A stretch of DNA of 64,000 nt, taken from the NCBI GenBank assembly GCA_965371445.1, contig CBDUYN010000007.1, forward strand, positions 1 through 64,000, written 5' to 3'. This document shows, piece after piece, positions 27,341 through 37,028 of the stretch. The notes below the pieces were generated by a model, which was given only the letters and a program-made list of their open reading frames with translations, did no database searches and was not told the origin of the DNA. A program made the translations under genes and the position numbers. Positions within the stretch are counted from its first letter, which is position 1, and the number at the start of each line of letters is the position of its first letter. The DNA comes from DASWIG01 sp965371445. GTDB taxonomy: Bacteria; Acidobacteriota; Thermoanaerobaculia; Multivoradales; J023.

Positions 27341-27520
27341 TCAGCCGAAGACCTCGCGCTCGAGGGCGTCTCGGCGCTCGTCGCTGATCTCGAAGGCCGC
27401 GGCCAGCCGGCCGAGCCAGCCGCGCTCGAGCTCCGTGACCTGGGCGTCGGCGAGGGCGATCAAGGCCGCGACGATCTTGTCCTTAGCATAACCCGCTACG
27501 CCTCCAGGGACCCGGGAGTT
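27341..27520 (-). pseudogene. fragment of a TerB-like or similar helical protein
   Basis: An open minus-strand stretch of about 59 codons ends in TGA at 27341 and contains KIVAALIALADAQVTELERG and AFEISDERRDALEREVFG. The tail resembles TerB/tellurite-resistance-type C-termini. There is no ATG, GTG or TTG before an upstream in-frame stop, so it looks like a gene remnant. The rest of the gap to 27616 holds only a 7-bp GC hairpin (27532-27551). Confidence 0.35.
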
Positions 27521-27615
27521 TCACCGGACTCCCTCCCGTCCCTTCGGGAGGACGGTCGCGCCAGGAGAGGAGGACGCCGGTACCGTCCCCTTGGCGGGAA
27601 CGAGGGGGGAGATCA

Positions 27616-28578
27616 CTAGGCCGGCGGCGTGTCGAGGTAGACCGTACGCCCGAGGCCGCGCAGGAACTGGAGGCCGCCGCCCTGACGACGCGCCTGGCGC
27701 AGCTGGTTGAGCCTCGAGTCGACGTCGTCGATGAAGGAGAGGACGAGCGCTTCCGGGGTCGACGGCTCGCAGGGGCTGCCGTACTCCTTGCGGCCCTGGT
27801 GGGAGAGCACCAGGTGCTCGAGATGAAGCTGGAGCTCCTCGCCCAGCTCCGGCACCGCGGCCGTGCATTCGAGCAGCATCCGGTGGCCGATCACCACGTG
27901 GCCCACAAGCTGCCCCTCCAGGGTGTAGTCGTTCTCCGGCATCGCGCCGAGCTCGCGGATCTTGCCGAGGTCGTGGAAGAGGACCCCGACGAGGAGGAGG
28001 TCACGGTCGATCTCCGGGTACTGGTCGCAGACTTTCTGGGCGAGCTCCGCCATCGCCACGACGTGCTCCAGGAGGCCGCCGTGATAGGCGTGGTGGATCG
28101 TCTTCGCCGCCGGGTGCGCCGCCAGGTCCTCGCCGTACCGGCGTATCCCTTCCTCGACGAGCGCGACGAGCGCCGGTCTGCGGATCGCCGCCGGATAGAT
28201 CGCGGCGAGCCGCTGCCGGAGCTCCTCGACGTCCTCCGGCGTCCTGGGGACGTAGTCGTGCTCCTTGAAGCCTTCCTCGCGGTCCTTGTCGTCGACCACC
28301 CGGCAGTGATCGATCGAAACCTGGAGCCGATCGCGGAAGCGGCGGGCGACGCCCTTGAAGACGACGAACTGCTTCTCCTGAAAAGCGCTGTCGAGCGCCG
28401 GGCTGTCGGGCCAGACCTTGGCGCCGATGCTCCTCGTGGCGTCAGCGAGCTCCAGGTCCAGGTAGTCCCGGCCTTTCTTGTCCTGGCGGCGTTCCTTGCG
28501 GTTCACGAGGGCATAACCCTCGACGAAATCGCCTTCCTCCCAGGTCGACATCGGCTCAAATCGGCGTACCATCGGCAT
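27616..28578 (-). CDS. OB-fold/HD-domain 3'-5' exoribonuclease, YhaM family
   Basis: The 320-residue protein has an N-terminal OB-fold (about 15-100, GRDYLDLELADATRSIGAKVW) and an HD domain (about 160-290). Its metal ligands are visible in KTIHHAYHGGLLEHVV and LFHDLGK. These features match the YhaM/CBF1 family of 3'-5' exonucleases acting on RNA or single-stranded DNA. The protein is divergent from the VWFA gene. The upstream region 28579-28795 contains GC-rich palindromes and a TATACT hexamer on the minus strand, but no further gene. Confidence 0.88.
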   Translation of the reverse strand: MPMVRRFEPMSTWEEGDFVEGYALVNRKERRQDKKGRDYLDLELADATRSIGAKVWPDSPALDSAFQEKQFVVFKGVARRFRDRLQVSIDHCRVVDDKDREEGFKEHDYVPRTPEDVEELRQRLAAIYPAAIRRPALVALVEEGIRRYGEDLAAHPAAKTIHHAYHGGLLEHVVAMAELAQKVCDQYPEIDRDLLLVGVLFHDLGKIRELGAMPENDYTLEGQLVGHVVIGHRMLLECTAAVPELGEELQLHLEHLVLSHQGRKEYGSPCEPSTPEALVLSFIDDVDSRLNQLRQARRQGGGLQFLRGLGRTVYLDTPPA

Positions 28579-28795
28579 CGGACTTTGCTCCCGTTCTCGT
28601 CAAGGGAGTCGGTGGGCGTTTCCTCGCGGCCCCGCCGTCCCTTGATCGACGGGAGCGTCAGTATAAAGATCTCCCCGCCGCCCCGCCAGGGCGAACCGCG
28701 TCCGCGGAGGATGGCATTGTCCCCCTGGGGGGAGCAAGGGGGGGAGACACTGTCTGTGCGAAGGATGGCATCGTGTGTGCATACTGAGGTGGACC

Positions 28796-31543
28796 ATGAA
28801 GAAGAGAAGCCTGAAGTCGTGGAAAGCCGTCGTCCTGGCGGTGCTGGTGACCGCTGGCGGCCTTCTAAGCTCCGCCTACCTGCCATTGAACGCCAAGCTC
28901 CCCTTCGGCCTGCCGCTCCTCTGGCCGGAGGAGCAGAGGGCTTTTCTCCAGGACGGCCCCGGCCTTCTCCTGGGCAAGGAGAAAGTCGAGGAGCTCGCCG
29001 ACCGTGACGTCGTGGGCCGCCGGCAGATGATGGACGAGGTCCTCGCCGACCCGGTGCCCGAGACGCCTCAAAACGAGATGCTCGAGGCGATCGAGCGCCG
29101 CCGGGCGCTCGTACGGCGCGCCGTGCCGTCCTTTGGCGACGCCCGCGCCCAGGTCCTCTTCCTCCACGGCGCGCCGGTGCGCTGGGAGATCGTCGACTGT
29201 GTCGAGGTCTACCGTCCCATGGAGCTGTGGACCTACCCCGACGTCGACGGCGAGGGCTTCAGGGTCCTGGTCTTCTACCAGGAGAAGCCGCGGCAGTTCT
29301 ACAAGCTCTGGCTGCCGCTCGACTCGAAGCGCATCCTCTACAACGAGGAGATGGAGTACTGGCTCCAGCAGCTCGCCGAGCTCGGCCGCCAGGTGCGCGG
29401 CGTACGCTTCGACTTCCAGATCTGCGACCGGGCGCGTCACATCGACCTCGTGACCGGCGTCTCCGGCCTCTACGGCTTCATGAAGAACCGGCCCAAGAAC
29501 GATGACTTCCTCGCCTTCCTGGAGCCTCCGGAGGACCTGGCGGCCTGGGCCCGGGAAGCGGCGGAGAGCCGGGTGACGCTCCCCGAGCCCTACGTTTTTG
29601 ACAAGAAGCTGGCGAAAGAGGAGCGCCAGGCCGCCGTCAACGCCGCCGAAGCCCGAGAACGGGACGTCAGCGAGAGCCCCTTCGGCGAGCACCAGGTGGC
29701 GCTCGACGTCGCGACGCTCGGCTTCATCCCGGCCGAGCCCACCCCGGCCGACTTCGAGCTGCCGACAACCGCCGAGGGCGAGCTCGACGTCTTCTTCCCC
29801 GAGCGCGAGAACCAGCGCATGGTGTCGCGGCTGCTGATCAAGATCCCGGCCGAGATCCCCCTGGAGCCCTTCGTCGAGGAGGATCGCCAGGAGCTGCGCC
29901 TGACGCTCGAGGGGATCCTGGAACGTAATGGTCAGCCCTTCGAGCAGTTCCGGGTGCGCTACCTGCTGCCGCCGCCGGAAGAAGGCGTGCCGGTCGCCCT
30001 CGCCGTCGAACGGCGGCTGCGTCCGGAGCAGGAGTTCCTCCTGCGCTTGAAGATCGTGGAGGAGATCTCGGGCCTGGAGCTCTACTTCAACCACGGCTTC
30101 GTCGTCCCCAACCGGCCGACGCCACCTGACGAGCTGCCGGTGGTGCCCGAGGCGGTCATCGAGTCGCTCGCCGAGGAGCTGCGCAAGAGGCGCGTCGCGG
30201 GCTATGACAGCCTGCTGATCATCCCTCCCGAGACCGACGTCGTCTTCGGCCTCTGGCGTGCCGACGCCCTGGTGACGGGCCAGAGGATCGAAAAAGTCGT
30301 CTTCTACCTCGACGACAAACCGATCATGAGCCGTCGCCGGCCGCCCTTTACCGCCGAGCTTCGTCTCCAGACCTTTCCGGTCGAGCAGATCGTTCGCGTC
30401 GAAGGCTACGACGGCGACGGCGAGTTGGTCGCCGCCGACGAGGTCATCTTGAACCAGCCCCGGGGCGAGCTCAACGTACGCATCCTGGAGCCCGCACGGG
30501 GCCGCGCCGTCGAGGCGGGGCCCACCAAGGTCAGGGCCGAGGTGGTCGTCCCCGAGGAGGAGAGGGTCACAAAAGTCAGCTTCCTGATCAACGACGACGT
30601 CCAGGCCGAGGTCGAAAAGCCCCCGTGGGAGGCGACGATCGACGTGCCCGCGACCTCGGCGCTCACCTACATCAACGTCGTCGCGGAGTTGGAGAACGGC
30701 CAGCGGGCCGAGGCGGTCCGATTCCTGAACGCCCCGGACTACATGGAAGAGGTCGACGTCAACTTAGTCGAGCTCTACACCACGGTCAGTGACAAGGCGG
30801 GCTTTCTGATCCGTGATCTCGTGGCGGAAGACTTCGAGATCTTCGAGGACTCCCGTCCGCAGAAGATCTCCAAGTTCCAGTTGGTCGAGGACCTTCCCTT
30901 GACGCTCGGCATCGTCATCGACTCCTCCGGCTCGATGTTCGAGTCGATGGGCGAGGCGCGCCGGGCGGCGCTCGGTTTCCTCGAGAACATCTTGACGCCC
31001 CGCGACCGGGTCTTCGCCCTCGCTTTTTCCAGCCGGCCGGTGCTCTTGATGCCGCGTACTTCGGACGTCGGCGCGGTGAAGGCGCGTCTCGAGGGCCTGA
31101 TGGCGAACGGCGCCACGGCGCTTCACGACGCCATCGTCACGTCCCTCTACTACTACCGCGGCATCCGCGGACGACGCGCCATGGTGCTGCTCTCCGACGG
31201 CGAGGACACCGCCTCGACGATCGGTTTCCGCGAGACCCTGGAGTACGCGAAGCGCAGCGGTGTCGCCGTCTACACGATCGGGCTGCGGATCGGCAAGACC
31301 AGCACGGGCGTACGGCGCAAGCTCGCGTCGCTCTCGCAGGAGACCGGCGGGCGGACCTTTTTCATCAAGACCGCCGTCGAGCTCGACGCGGTCTACGCCG
31401 AGATCGAGCGCGAGCTGCGCAGCCAGTACCTGCTGGCCTACAACTCGGACCAGGAGGGCGAGCCGGACGTCTACCACGAGATCGAGGTCAAGGTAAGAAA
31501 GGGCAAGCTCGAGGCGCGGACGATCCGCGGGTATTACTCCTGA
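28796..31543 (+). CDS. secreted GWxTD-like and VWFA-domain protein (acidobacterial type)
   Basis: A 915-residue exported protein. The start MKKRSLKSW is chosen because GAGGTGG lies 4 nt upstream and it gives a signal peptide (hydrophobic stretch about 10-28). Residues 95-190 resemble the GWxTD domain (FGDARAQVLFLHGAP, VLVFYQ). A beta-rich middle follows. The C-terminal VWFA domain (about 690-870) has the MIDAS motif DSSGS, the conserved Thr of GATALHDAI and the LLSDGED loop. The C-terminus matches the acidobacterial VWFA-related family. Likely an envelope or surface metal-dependent binding protein. Confidence 0.85.
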   Translation: MKKRSLKSWKAVVLAVLVTAGGLLSSAYLPLNAKLPFGLPLLWPEEQRAFLQDGPGLLLGKEKVEELADRDVVGRRQMMDEVLADPVPETPQNEMLEAIERRRALVRRAVPSFGDARAQVLFLHGAPVRWEIVDCVEVYRPMELWTYPDVDGEGFRVLVFYQEKPRQFYKLWLPLDSKRILYNEEMEYWLQQLAELGRQVRGVRFDFQICDRARHIDLVTGVSGLYGFMKNRPKNDDFLAFLEPPEDLAAWAREAAESRVTLPEPYVFDKKLAKEERQAAVNAAEARERDVSESPFGEHQVALDVATLGFIPAEPTPADFELPTTAEGELDVFFPERENQRMVSRLLIKIPAEIPLEPFVEEDRQELRLTLEGILERNGQPFEQFRVRYLLPPPEEGVPVALAVERRLRPEQEFLLRLKIVEEISGLELYFNHGFVVPNRPTPPDELPVVPEAVIESLAEELRKRRVAGYDSLLIIPPETDVVFGLWRADALVTGQRIEKVVFYLDDKPIMSRRRPPFTAELRLQTFPVEQIVRVEGYDGDGELVAADEVILNQPRGELNVRILEPARGRAVEAGPTKVRAEVVVPEEERVTKVSFLINDDVQAEVEKPPWEATIDVPATSALTYINVVAELENGQRAEAVRFLNAPDYMEEVDVNLVELYTTVSDKAGFLIRDLVAEDFEIFEDSRPQKISKFQLVEDLPLTLGIVIDSSGSMFESMGEARRAALGFLENILTPRDRVFALAFSSRPVLLMPRTSDVGAVKARLEGLMANGATALHDAIVTSLYYYRGIRGRRAMVLLSDGEDTASTIGFRETLEYAKRSGVAVYTIGLRIGKTSTGVRRKLASLSQETGGRTFFIKTAVELDAVYAEIERELRSQYLLAYNSDQEGEPDVYHEIEVKVRKGKLEARTIRGYYS

Positions 31544-31590
31544 CCGCTCGTTGAGCAAGCCAGCGATGGGAGCGCCATCGCCGCATCGGC

Positions 31591-32385
31591 TCACTCGGCC
31601 GAATGCGTCAACGCCAGCGCCGTCTTGATCGCCCGCAGCTTCGCCTGGACCTCGCGGGCGTTGTGGGCGCCCATCCGGAGCAGGTGCTTTTCCACCGCGC
31701 CCAGCTCCTCGAGCCGCGGGTCGGCGAAGCGGTAGGCGGTGACCCGGCGGCGGAGCTCGACCTCGCCCTCGGGCACCGGGACGGCCAGGAGACGGTCGAT
31801 CGCCCGCCGCAGGGAGTCCTCGAAGCGGTCCGGGTTGCCGAGCTCGGCGTAGGCTTCCTCGAAAAGGGGGTAGAGGTCGCGGTAGAGGCGCACCGAGCCT
31901 GCCGTGTCGAGCGACGCGACGACCGCCGCCGCCAAGTCGTAGCGCCGGATGCTCGAGGTGGCGACGAAGGTCTTGCCGTCGTGTTTTGTGACCTGGAAGG
32001 GCCTTTCGGGCGCCAGGGCCATCAAGTGCGGACGCGGGCTCTCGCCGTGGGCGACGTTGTCGACCGCCTTGACGAAGAGGTGGACCAGCTCCTCGCTCTT
32101 CAACAGCCACCTCACCAGCTCCGGATGGGAGGAGAGCTCGTCGACCAGGCGCCGCACCAGCTCGTCGCTCTCGTCAAGCGCCGGGAGCTCCAGAGGCGGC
32201 GGGGGCGGCGGGGCGGTCTCCGCCTCGTCGACCGCCTCCTCCGGCTCGGACGTCATCGGTGCCGCTCTCTCCAGCTCCGGCAGCTCCGCGTCGGGAATCA
32301 CCGGAAAGAACCGGTTGTAGAGGTAAGCGCTGCCAAGAATCAGAACGACGATCGCGACCGTGATCAGAAGGGCGTTTCGGGTCAT
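31591..32385 (-). CDS. DUF3014-type single-pass membrane protein
   Basis: The chosen start MTRNALLITV (GAGG 9 nt upstream) encodes 264 residues. A membrane segment occupies 5-24. A Pro/Glu-rich linker with a PPPPPP run lies near 60-70, followed by a helical periplasmic domain of about 180 residues matching the DUF3014 pattern (LVDELSSHPELVRWL). The frame upstream of this ATG overlaps the ABC-F gene and is rejected. It lies 11 bp after the ABC-F stop and probably shares its transcript. Function is unknown. Confidence 0.75.
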   Translation of the reverse strand: MTRNALLITVAIVVLILGSAYLYNRFFPVIPDAELPELERAAPMTSEPEEAVDEAETAPPPPPPLELPALDESDELVRRLVDELSSHPELVRWLLKSEELVHLFVKAVDNVAHGESPRPHLMALAPERPFQVTKHDGKTFVATSSIRRYDLAAAVVASLDTAGSVRLYRDLYPLFEEAYAELGNPDRFEDSLRRAIDRLLAVPVPEGEVELRRRVTAYRFADPRLEELGAVEKHLLRMGAHNAREVQAKLRAIKTALALTHSAE

Positions 32386-32396
32386 GTCAAGGCTCC

Positions 32397-34319
32397 TCAG
32401 AACGTTTTCAGCTCCTCGAGCTCGGCTTCCAGGGCCTCCCATTCCGCCATCCGCTCGTCGATTCGCTCCTTCAAGTCCTGCTGCTCCTTTTCGAGCTTGC
32501 GGACCCCGGCGGGAGGCGTCTTGTCGAAAAAACCCGGGTTGCAAAAGAGCTCGTTGATCTCGTCGACCCTGGCTTCGGCGCGCTCGATCTCCCCGGTGGC
32601 GGCGTCGCGGCGCTTCTTGAGGTCGTTCGCCCGGCGTTTCGAGAGGCGGTCCTCACCGTCGCGGCCACGGCGGCCGGAGGCCTTTTTCTTCTCCCGCCGG
32701 GCCCGCAGGACCGCCTGCTCGGTGTCGAGGTGGTCGTCGCCACAGCGCTCCACATACTCTTCATACGTACCGCGGTAGTCGTTGATTCCCTGCGGCGAGA
32801 GCTCGAGGATGCGGTTGGCGAGCTGGGCGACGAACCAGCGGTCGTGGGAGACGAAGAGGAGGGTCCCGTCGAGCTCCTTCAGGGCCTTCACCAGGGCTTC
32901 GATGGCCTCAAGGTCGAGGTGGTTGGTCGGCTCGTCGAGGAGCATGACGTTGGGCTCCGTGATCCCGAGCCGCGCGAAGACGAGCCGTGCCGCCTCGCCG
33001 CCCGAGAGGCTCCCGACTTTTTTCTCGACCTCGTCGCTTGAGAAAAGCACCTGGCCGAGCTTGCCTCGCACGAACCCCACGCTCTCCCCGGGGCAGTAGT
33101 CCCAGAGCCAGGCCTCGACACTCGTCCGGCCCCCGGAAAAAACCTCGCCGTGGTCCTGGGAGAAGTAGCCGGGATGGGTCTCGTAGCCCCACTCCACCTT
33201 GCCGGCGTCGGGCTCGAGCTCGCCGACGAGGATTTTCAGAAGCGTCGACTTGCCGATGCCGTTGGGTCCGATCACCGCCAGGCGGTCGCCGCGCTCGACG
33301 CTCAGGGTGACGTCGGTCAAGACGCGGTTCTCGCCGAAGGCCTTGGCGAGCCCAACGATTTCGAGGACCTGCTTGCCGCTCGGCCGGCGGCCCTTGAAGC
33401 GGAAGATCGGGTAGCGGCGCGAGGACTGCGGGAGGCTTTCGATCGTGATCTTGTCGATCTTTTTGAGCTTGCTCTGCGCCTGGCGGGCTTTCGTGGCCTT
33501 GGCCCGGAAGCGCTCGACGAAGGCCCGCTGGCCCGCGATTTCCTTTTCGCGCTTCTCGATTTCCACCTCCTTGCGCCGGCGCTCCTCGGCCTTGGCCTTC
33601 ATGAAGTCCTGGTAGTTGCCGGGGTAGAGGATCATCGTCTCGTAGTCGACGTCGACGATGTGGTTGCAGACGTTGTCGAGGAAGCGGTGGTCGTGGGAGA
33701 TGACGACCGAGGTGCCGGGGTAGTCGACGAGGAACTTCTCCAGCCAGCGGATCGAGAGGATGTCGAGGTGGTTCGTCGGCTCGTCGAGCAGCAGGCAGTC
33801 GGGCTGGGCGGCGAGCGTCTGGGCGAGGAGCACGCGCAGCTTGAAGCCGCCGGAAAGGGTCGACAGCGGCTGGTGGTGCCTCTCGGTGGGGATGCCGAGG
33901 CCTTCGAGGACCTCGCCGGCGCGGGCTTCGAGCGCGTAGCCGTCGTGGCGGAGGATCACCTCCTCGAGCTCGGCGTAGCGGTCGGAGTCGAACTCCTGGT
34001 CGGCGCGGGCCAGCAGCGCCTCTTTCTCCGACATCGCCTCCCAGACCTCCCGGCTGCCCATCACGGTGACGTCCAGGATCCGGACGTCCTCGTAGCGGAA
34101 GTGGTCCTGCCTGAGCACCCCGAGGCGCAGGCGCTTGGGGATCGACAGGACGCCGGCGGAGGGCAGCTCCTCGCCGGCGAGGATTTTTAAGAACGTCGAC
34201 TTGCCGGAGCCGTTGGCGCCGACCAGGCCGTAACGGTTGCCGGGGTTGAGCTGAAAGGAGACGCCGGCAAAGAGCGTCTGGGGGCCGAAGGCCTTGGCGA
34301 GGTTCGAGACGGAGATCAT
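32397..34319 (-). CDS. ABC-F family ATPase (Uup/EttA-like)
   Basis: A 640-residue protein with two ABC ATPase domains and no membrane part: Walker A GANGSGKST near 35 and GPNGIGKST near 355, and signature LSGG near 148 and 450. The linker is charged (KEVEIEKREKEIAGQ region, about 240-290), and a coiled-coil C-terminal extension runs from about 555. ABC-F proteins act on the ribosome E-site as translation or antibiotic-resistance factors. The start ATG at 34319 is used; a TTG 9 nt earlier is possible. Substrate ribosome state is not inferable. Confidence 0.93.
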   Translation of the reverse strand: MISVSNLAKAFGPQTLFAGVSFQLNPGNRYGLVGANGSGKSTFLKILAGEELPSAGVLSIPKRLRLGVLRQDHFRYEDVRILDVTVMGSREVWEAMSEKEALLARADQEFDSDRYAELEEVILRHDGYALEARAGEVLEGLGIPTERHHQPLSTLSGGFKLRVLLAQTLAAQPDCLLLDEPTNHLDILSIRWLEKFLVDYPGTSVVISHDHRFLDNVCNHIVDVDYETMILYPGNYQDFMKAKAEERRRKEVEIEKREKEIAGQRAFVERFRAKATKARQAQSKLKKIDKITIESLPQSSRRYPIFRFKGRRPSGKQVLEIVGLAKAFGENRVLTDVTLSVERGDRLAVIGPNGIGKSTLLKILVGELEPDAGKVEWGYETHPGYFSQDHGEVFSGGRTSVEAWLWDYCPGESVGFVRGKLGQVLFSSDEVEKKVGSLSGGEAARLVFARLGITEPNVMLLDEPTNHLDLEAIEALVKALKELDGTLLFVSHDRWFVAQLANRILELSPQGINDYRGTYEEYVERCGDDHLDTEQAVLRARREKKKASGRRGRDGEDRLSKRRANDLKKRRDAATGEIERAEARVDEINELFCNPGFFDKTPPAGVRKLEKEQQDLKERIDERMAEWEALEAELEELKTF

Positions 34320-34400
34320 GGCGGCCAAACGATAGCAGGGCAGGGGCCTTCCATGCCGACCGGCAGCCTTGGTCTTTGTCTCGGAATCGTCCCCCTGAGT

Positions 34401-36386
34401 CTACGGGTTCAGGCCGCCGCGCAGGAAGTCCTCCAGGAGTTGGTCGGAGATCTTGAAGAAGTCGCGTTCGGAGACGACGCCCACGAGGCGGTCGTTCTCG
34501 ATCACCGGCAGGCAGGCGACCTTGTGCTCCTTCATGAGGGCGATGGCTTCGAGGGTGGGAGTGTCGGGGGCGACGGTGACGAGGTCCGTCATCATCACCT
34601 CGCGGACCGGGATCGGGCGCGTCTCGCTTCGGCCGTGCTCGCGTGCCAGCACTCGCAGCAGCGTACGGTGGGTCACCAGCCCCACGAGCCGGTGGGCGTC
34701 GTCCTCGACCGGCACGTGGCGGATGTGCTTCCAGTCCATCAGGGAGGCCACGAGGTCGATGACCTCGTCTTCGTTGACGGTAAACAGATCCGAGGTCATG
34801 ATGCTCGAGACCCTCTGGTAGTGAATCTCCCAGCCGCGTTTCTCGCGCAGCCGCGCCAGCGGCCAGGTGTGGACCGGGAGACCCTCGTGCTGATTCGCGA
34901 CGGTGCTCGCCACGAGCCCGGCCATCCGTTCGACCGAGGTGCCCTTGGGAGCCATGGCGGCGAGCGAGTCGAGCAGCCACTTCGAGCCGCTCTGGCGGCT
35001 CGTCACGCGTCCCTCGACGACGTCGAGGTAGCGCTCGCGGTCGGCGGCGCCGACGCCCAAGGCCTCGAGCCCCTCGCGGGCGCGCGGCACAAGCTCCGAG
35101 CGAATGAGCTCCTGGGCCGGGTAGGAGCGGTCGCCGACCCAGTGGAGCTGGGCCCCCAGGCCGTGGCGCGCCGCGCTCAGGAAGTTCTCCTTGACGACGT
35201 CGAAAGCGAGGTGGCGACGGATGTCATGGTACTCCTCGACGAGGGATTTGACGAGGCCGAGCCAGAAAGCGCCGCTGGCCATCTCGTCGAGGGCGGTCGG
35301 GCCCGAGGGCAGGACGCGGTTCTCGATGCGCAGATGGGGCTTGCCATCGCTCAACCCGTAGCACGCCCGGTTCCAGCGGTAGACGGTGCTGCTGTGAAGC
35401 CGCAGGGCGCGCAGCTCCGGTACGCCGCCGGCGTCGAGCACCGCGAAGGGATCCTCTTCGGTGTTGGAGGCCATCAGCAGGCGGAAGCGGGCGACGTCTT
35501 CGCGGAAGATCTCCAGGACCGAGTCGTCGATCCAGGCCGAGCCGAAAGAGACGCGCGAGCGTTCCTCGCGGCGGTGCGACTTCGGCCGCCGGGTGTCGAT
35601 CGACTGCCGGAAGACCGCGATGCGGGTCTCGTGCCAGAGTCGTTTGCCGAAGAGCAACGGCGAGTTGGTCGCCGCGGCCAGCACCGGTCCCGCCACCGCC
35701 TGGGCGATGTTGTAGAGGCGCGGGAACTCCGCCGGGCGCACCTGGAAGTGGAACTGAAAGCTCGTGTTGCACGCCTCGACCATGACGCTGTCATGGACGA
35801 CGGAGAGCTCGTCGCGGCCCTTGATGTGGAAGGAGAAGTCGCTCCCTCTGAGGCGCTGCATGGCCCGCGCAAGAGCGAAATAGCGCGGCACGGGCGCCAT
35901 GTTCTCGATCGTCAGGTCCTCTTTCTCCAGGGTCGGCAGGATGCCGGTGAGGACGATCTCGGCGCCGTGCCTCTTCGCCGCCTGGCGCGCCTTTTCGAGC
36001 AGCTCGGTGAGCTGAGATTCCATCTGCGAGAGGCAGGTCTCGCCGATCGGCACCGGGTCGAGGTTGCATTCGAGGTTGAAGCGGGCGAGCTCGGTCGTGA
36101 AGTGGGGGTCGTCGATCTCCGCGAGGACCTCGGTGGCGATCATCGCCGGCCGGTAGGTGGAGTCGACCAGGAAAAGCTCCTGCTCGGCGCCGATACGGGT
36201 CACGCCGGACTCGAAGAGATCCTCCTCGAGCATCCTCTCCAGGGCCCGCATCTCGGCGATCAAGGCCTGCATGAAGAGCTGGAGCTCGGCTGAATCGCTC
36301 TGCTGCCGGACTTTGTGCTCACCCATCGCTTCGCTTGGCTCCCAGGCGGCCCCCTTCTGCTCGTGCGTGCCAGTCGCCTTGATCAT
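34401..36386 (-). CDS. glutamate-cysteine ligase (GCS2-type) fused to a CBS pair
   Basis: The 661-residue start choice is the ATG at 36386 with a GGGGG stretch just upstream; the ATG at 36326 is an alternative. The first 470 residues match carboxylate-amine ligase/GCS2 (GAEQELFLVD, FNLECNLDPVPIG, FSFHIKG, RIENRVLPSGPT). The last 130 residues form two CBS motifs (MTSDLFTVNEDEVI and VMMTDLVTVAPDTPTL). CBS pairs usually bind adenosyl nucleotides, so energy-charge control of gamma-glutamyl ligation is inferred. It is divergent from the Rrf2 regulator. Confidence 0.88.
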   Translation of the reverse strand: MIKATGTHEQKGAAWEPSEAMGEHKVRQQSDSAELQLFMQALIAEMRALERMLEEDLFESGVTRIGAEQELFLVDSTYRPAMIATEVLAEIDDPHFTTELARFNLECNLDPVPIGETCLSQMESQLTELLEKARQAAKRHGAEIVLTGILPTLEKEDLTIENMAPVPRYFALARAMQRLRGSDFSFHIKGRDELSVVHDSVMVEACNTSFQFHFQVRPAEFPRLYNIAQAVAGPVLAAATNSPLLFGKRLWHETRIAVFRQSIDTRRPKSHRREERSRVSFGSAWIDDSVLEIFREDVARFRLLMASNTEEDPFAVLDAGGVPELRALRLHSSTVYRWNRACYGLSDGKPHLRIENRVLPSGPTALDEMASGAFWLGLVKSLVEEYHDIRRHLAFDVVKENFLSAARHGLGAQLHWVGDRSYPAQELIRSELVPRAREGLEALGVGAADRERYLDVVEGRVTSRQSGSKWLLDSLAAMAPKGTSVERMAGLVASTVANQHEGLPVHTWPLARLREKRGWEIHYQRVSSIMTSDLFTVNEDEVIDLVASLMDWKHIRHVPVEDDAHRLVGLVTHRTLLRVLAREHGRSETRPIPVREVMMTDLVTVAPDTPTLEAIALMKEHKVACLPVIENDRLVGVVSERDFFKISDQLLEDFLRGGLNP

Positions 36387-36547
36387 ATCCCCCACGCCGC
36401 GAGCGGCCGCCACACCCCGCCGGGTGGTTTTTTCAGCCCGGAGCTTCGCCGCGAGGCGATTTCGCTTCCCTCGGCAGTAGGATTCTGCCATCCTCGGCGC
36501 GCCAGCGCTTGACAGCACCTCTCCAGGCGATCATCATTGAAAAGCCT

Positions 36548-36988
36548 ATGATTCACAGCAACGCGACCAAGTACGCCATTCGGGCGGTTTCGTTCCTGGC
36601 TGCACAACCCTCCGGGACCTGTGTGCAGGCACGGGAGATCTCCCGCGCCCTCGACATCCCGTATCCCTATCTCTCTAAGATCCTCCAGAGCCTGGCCCGC
36701 AAGCGGTTCCTCTCGTCGTCGAAGGGACCGGGGGGCGGCTTCCGGCTCATCGTGTCGGCGGAGGAGACCACGCTCTACGACCTGATCGAGGCGGTCGAGG
36801 GCGAGATCCAAGACGACCAGTGCATGCTCGGCCTCGATTCCTGCACGGCAGAGGCCGCGTGTCCCATGCACGACTTCTGGACGGAGTTCCGGGAGTCCTT
36901 TCGCTCCAAGATGCGGTCGGTCTCGCTTCACGACGTCGTCCAATCGGCGGAGCGCAAAAAACAGCACGCCGTGAGCCTTGGCCTGTAA
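36548..36988 (+). CDS. Rrf2-family transcriptional regulator with Fe-S cysteines
   Basis: The 146-residue protein starts at MIHSNATKYAIRA, the conserved Rrf2 N-terminus; a 13-residue longer frame is rejected because it lacks family similarity. The winged helix lies at about 8-60 (ISRALDIPYPYLSKILQSL, GPGGGFRL). Cys92, Cys99 and Cys105 are spaced like the cluster ligands of IscR/NsrR-type sensors. It probably senses redox, nitric oxide or Fe-S status. Its divergence from the glutamate-cysteine ligase gene suggests that thiol synthesis may be a target. Confidence 0.9.
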   Translation: MIHSNATKYAIRAVSFLAAQPSGTCVQAREISRALDIPYPYLSKILQSLARKRFLSSSKGPGGGFRLIVSAEETTLYDLIEAVEGEIQDDQCMLGLDSCTAEAACPMHDFWTEFRESFRSKMRSVSLHDVVQSAERKKQHAVSLGL

Positions 36989-37028
36989 AGCCGGCCGGGG
37001 AATGGTCCGGCCGAGGCGTGTGCCTGCC

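Noticed and set aside
28579..28795. mobile element suggested by CCCCCTGGGGGG palindromes here, near 27590 and in 46040-46060
   Set aside because: The shared part is a short GC palindrome without longer homology or terminal repeats.
27799..29007. 402-codon plus-strand frame
   Set aside because: Overlaps the YhaM-type gene antisense and the VWFA gene start; no family similarity.
34353..36293. 646-codon plus-strand frame
   Set aside because: Shadow of the glutamate-cysteine ligase/CBS gene.
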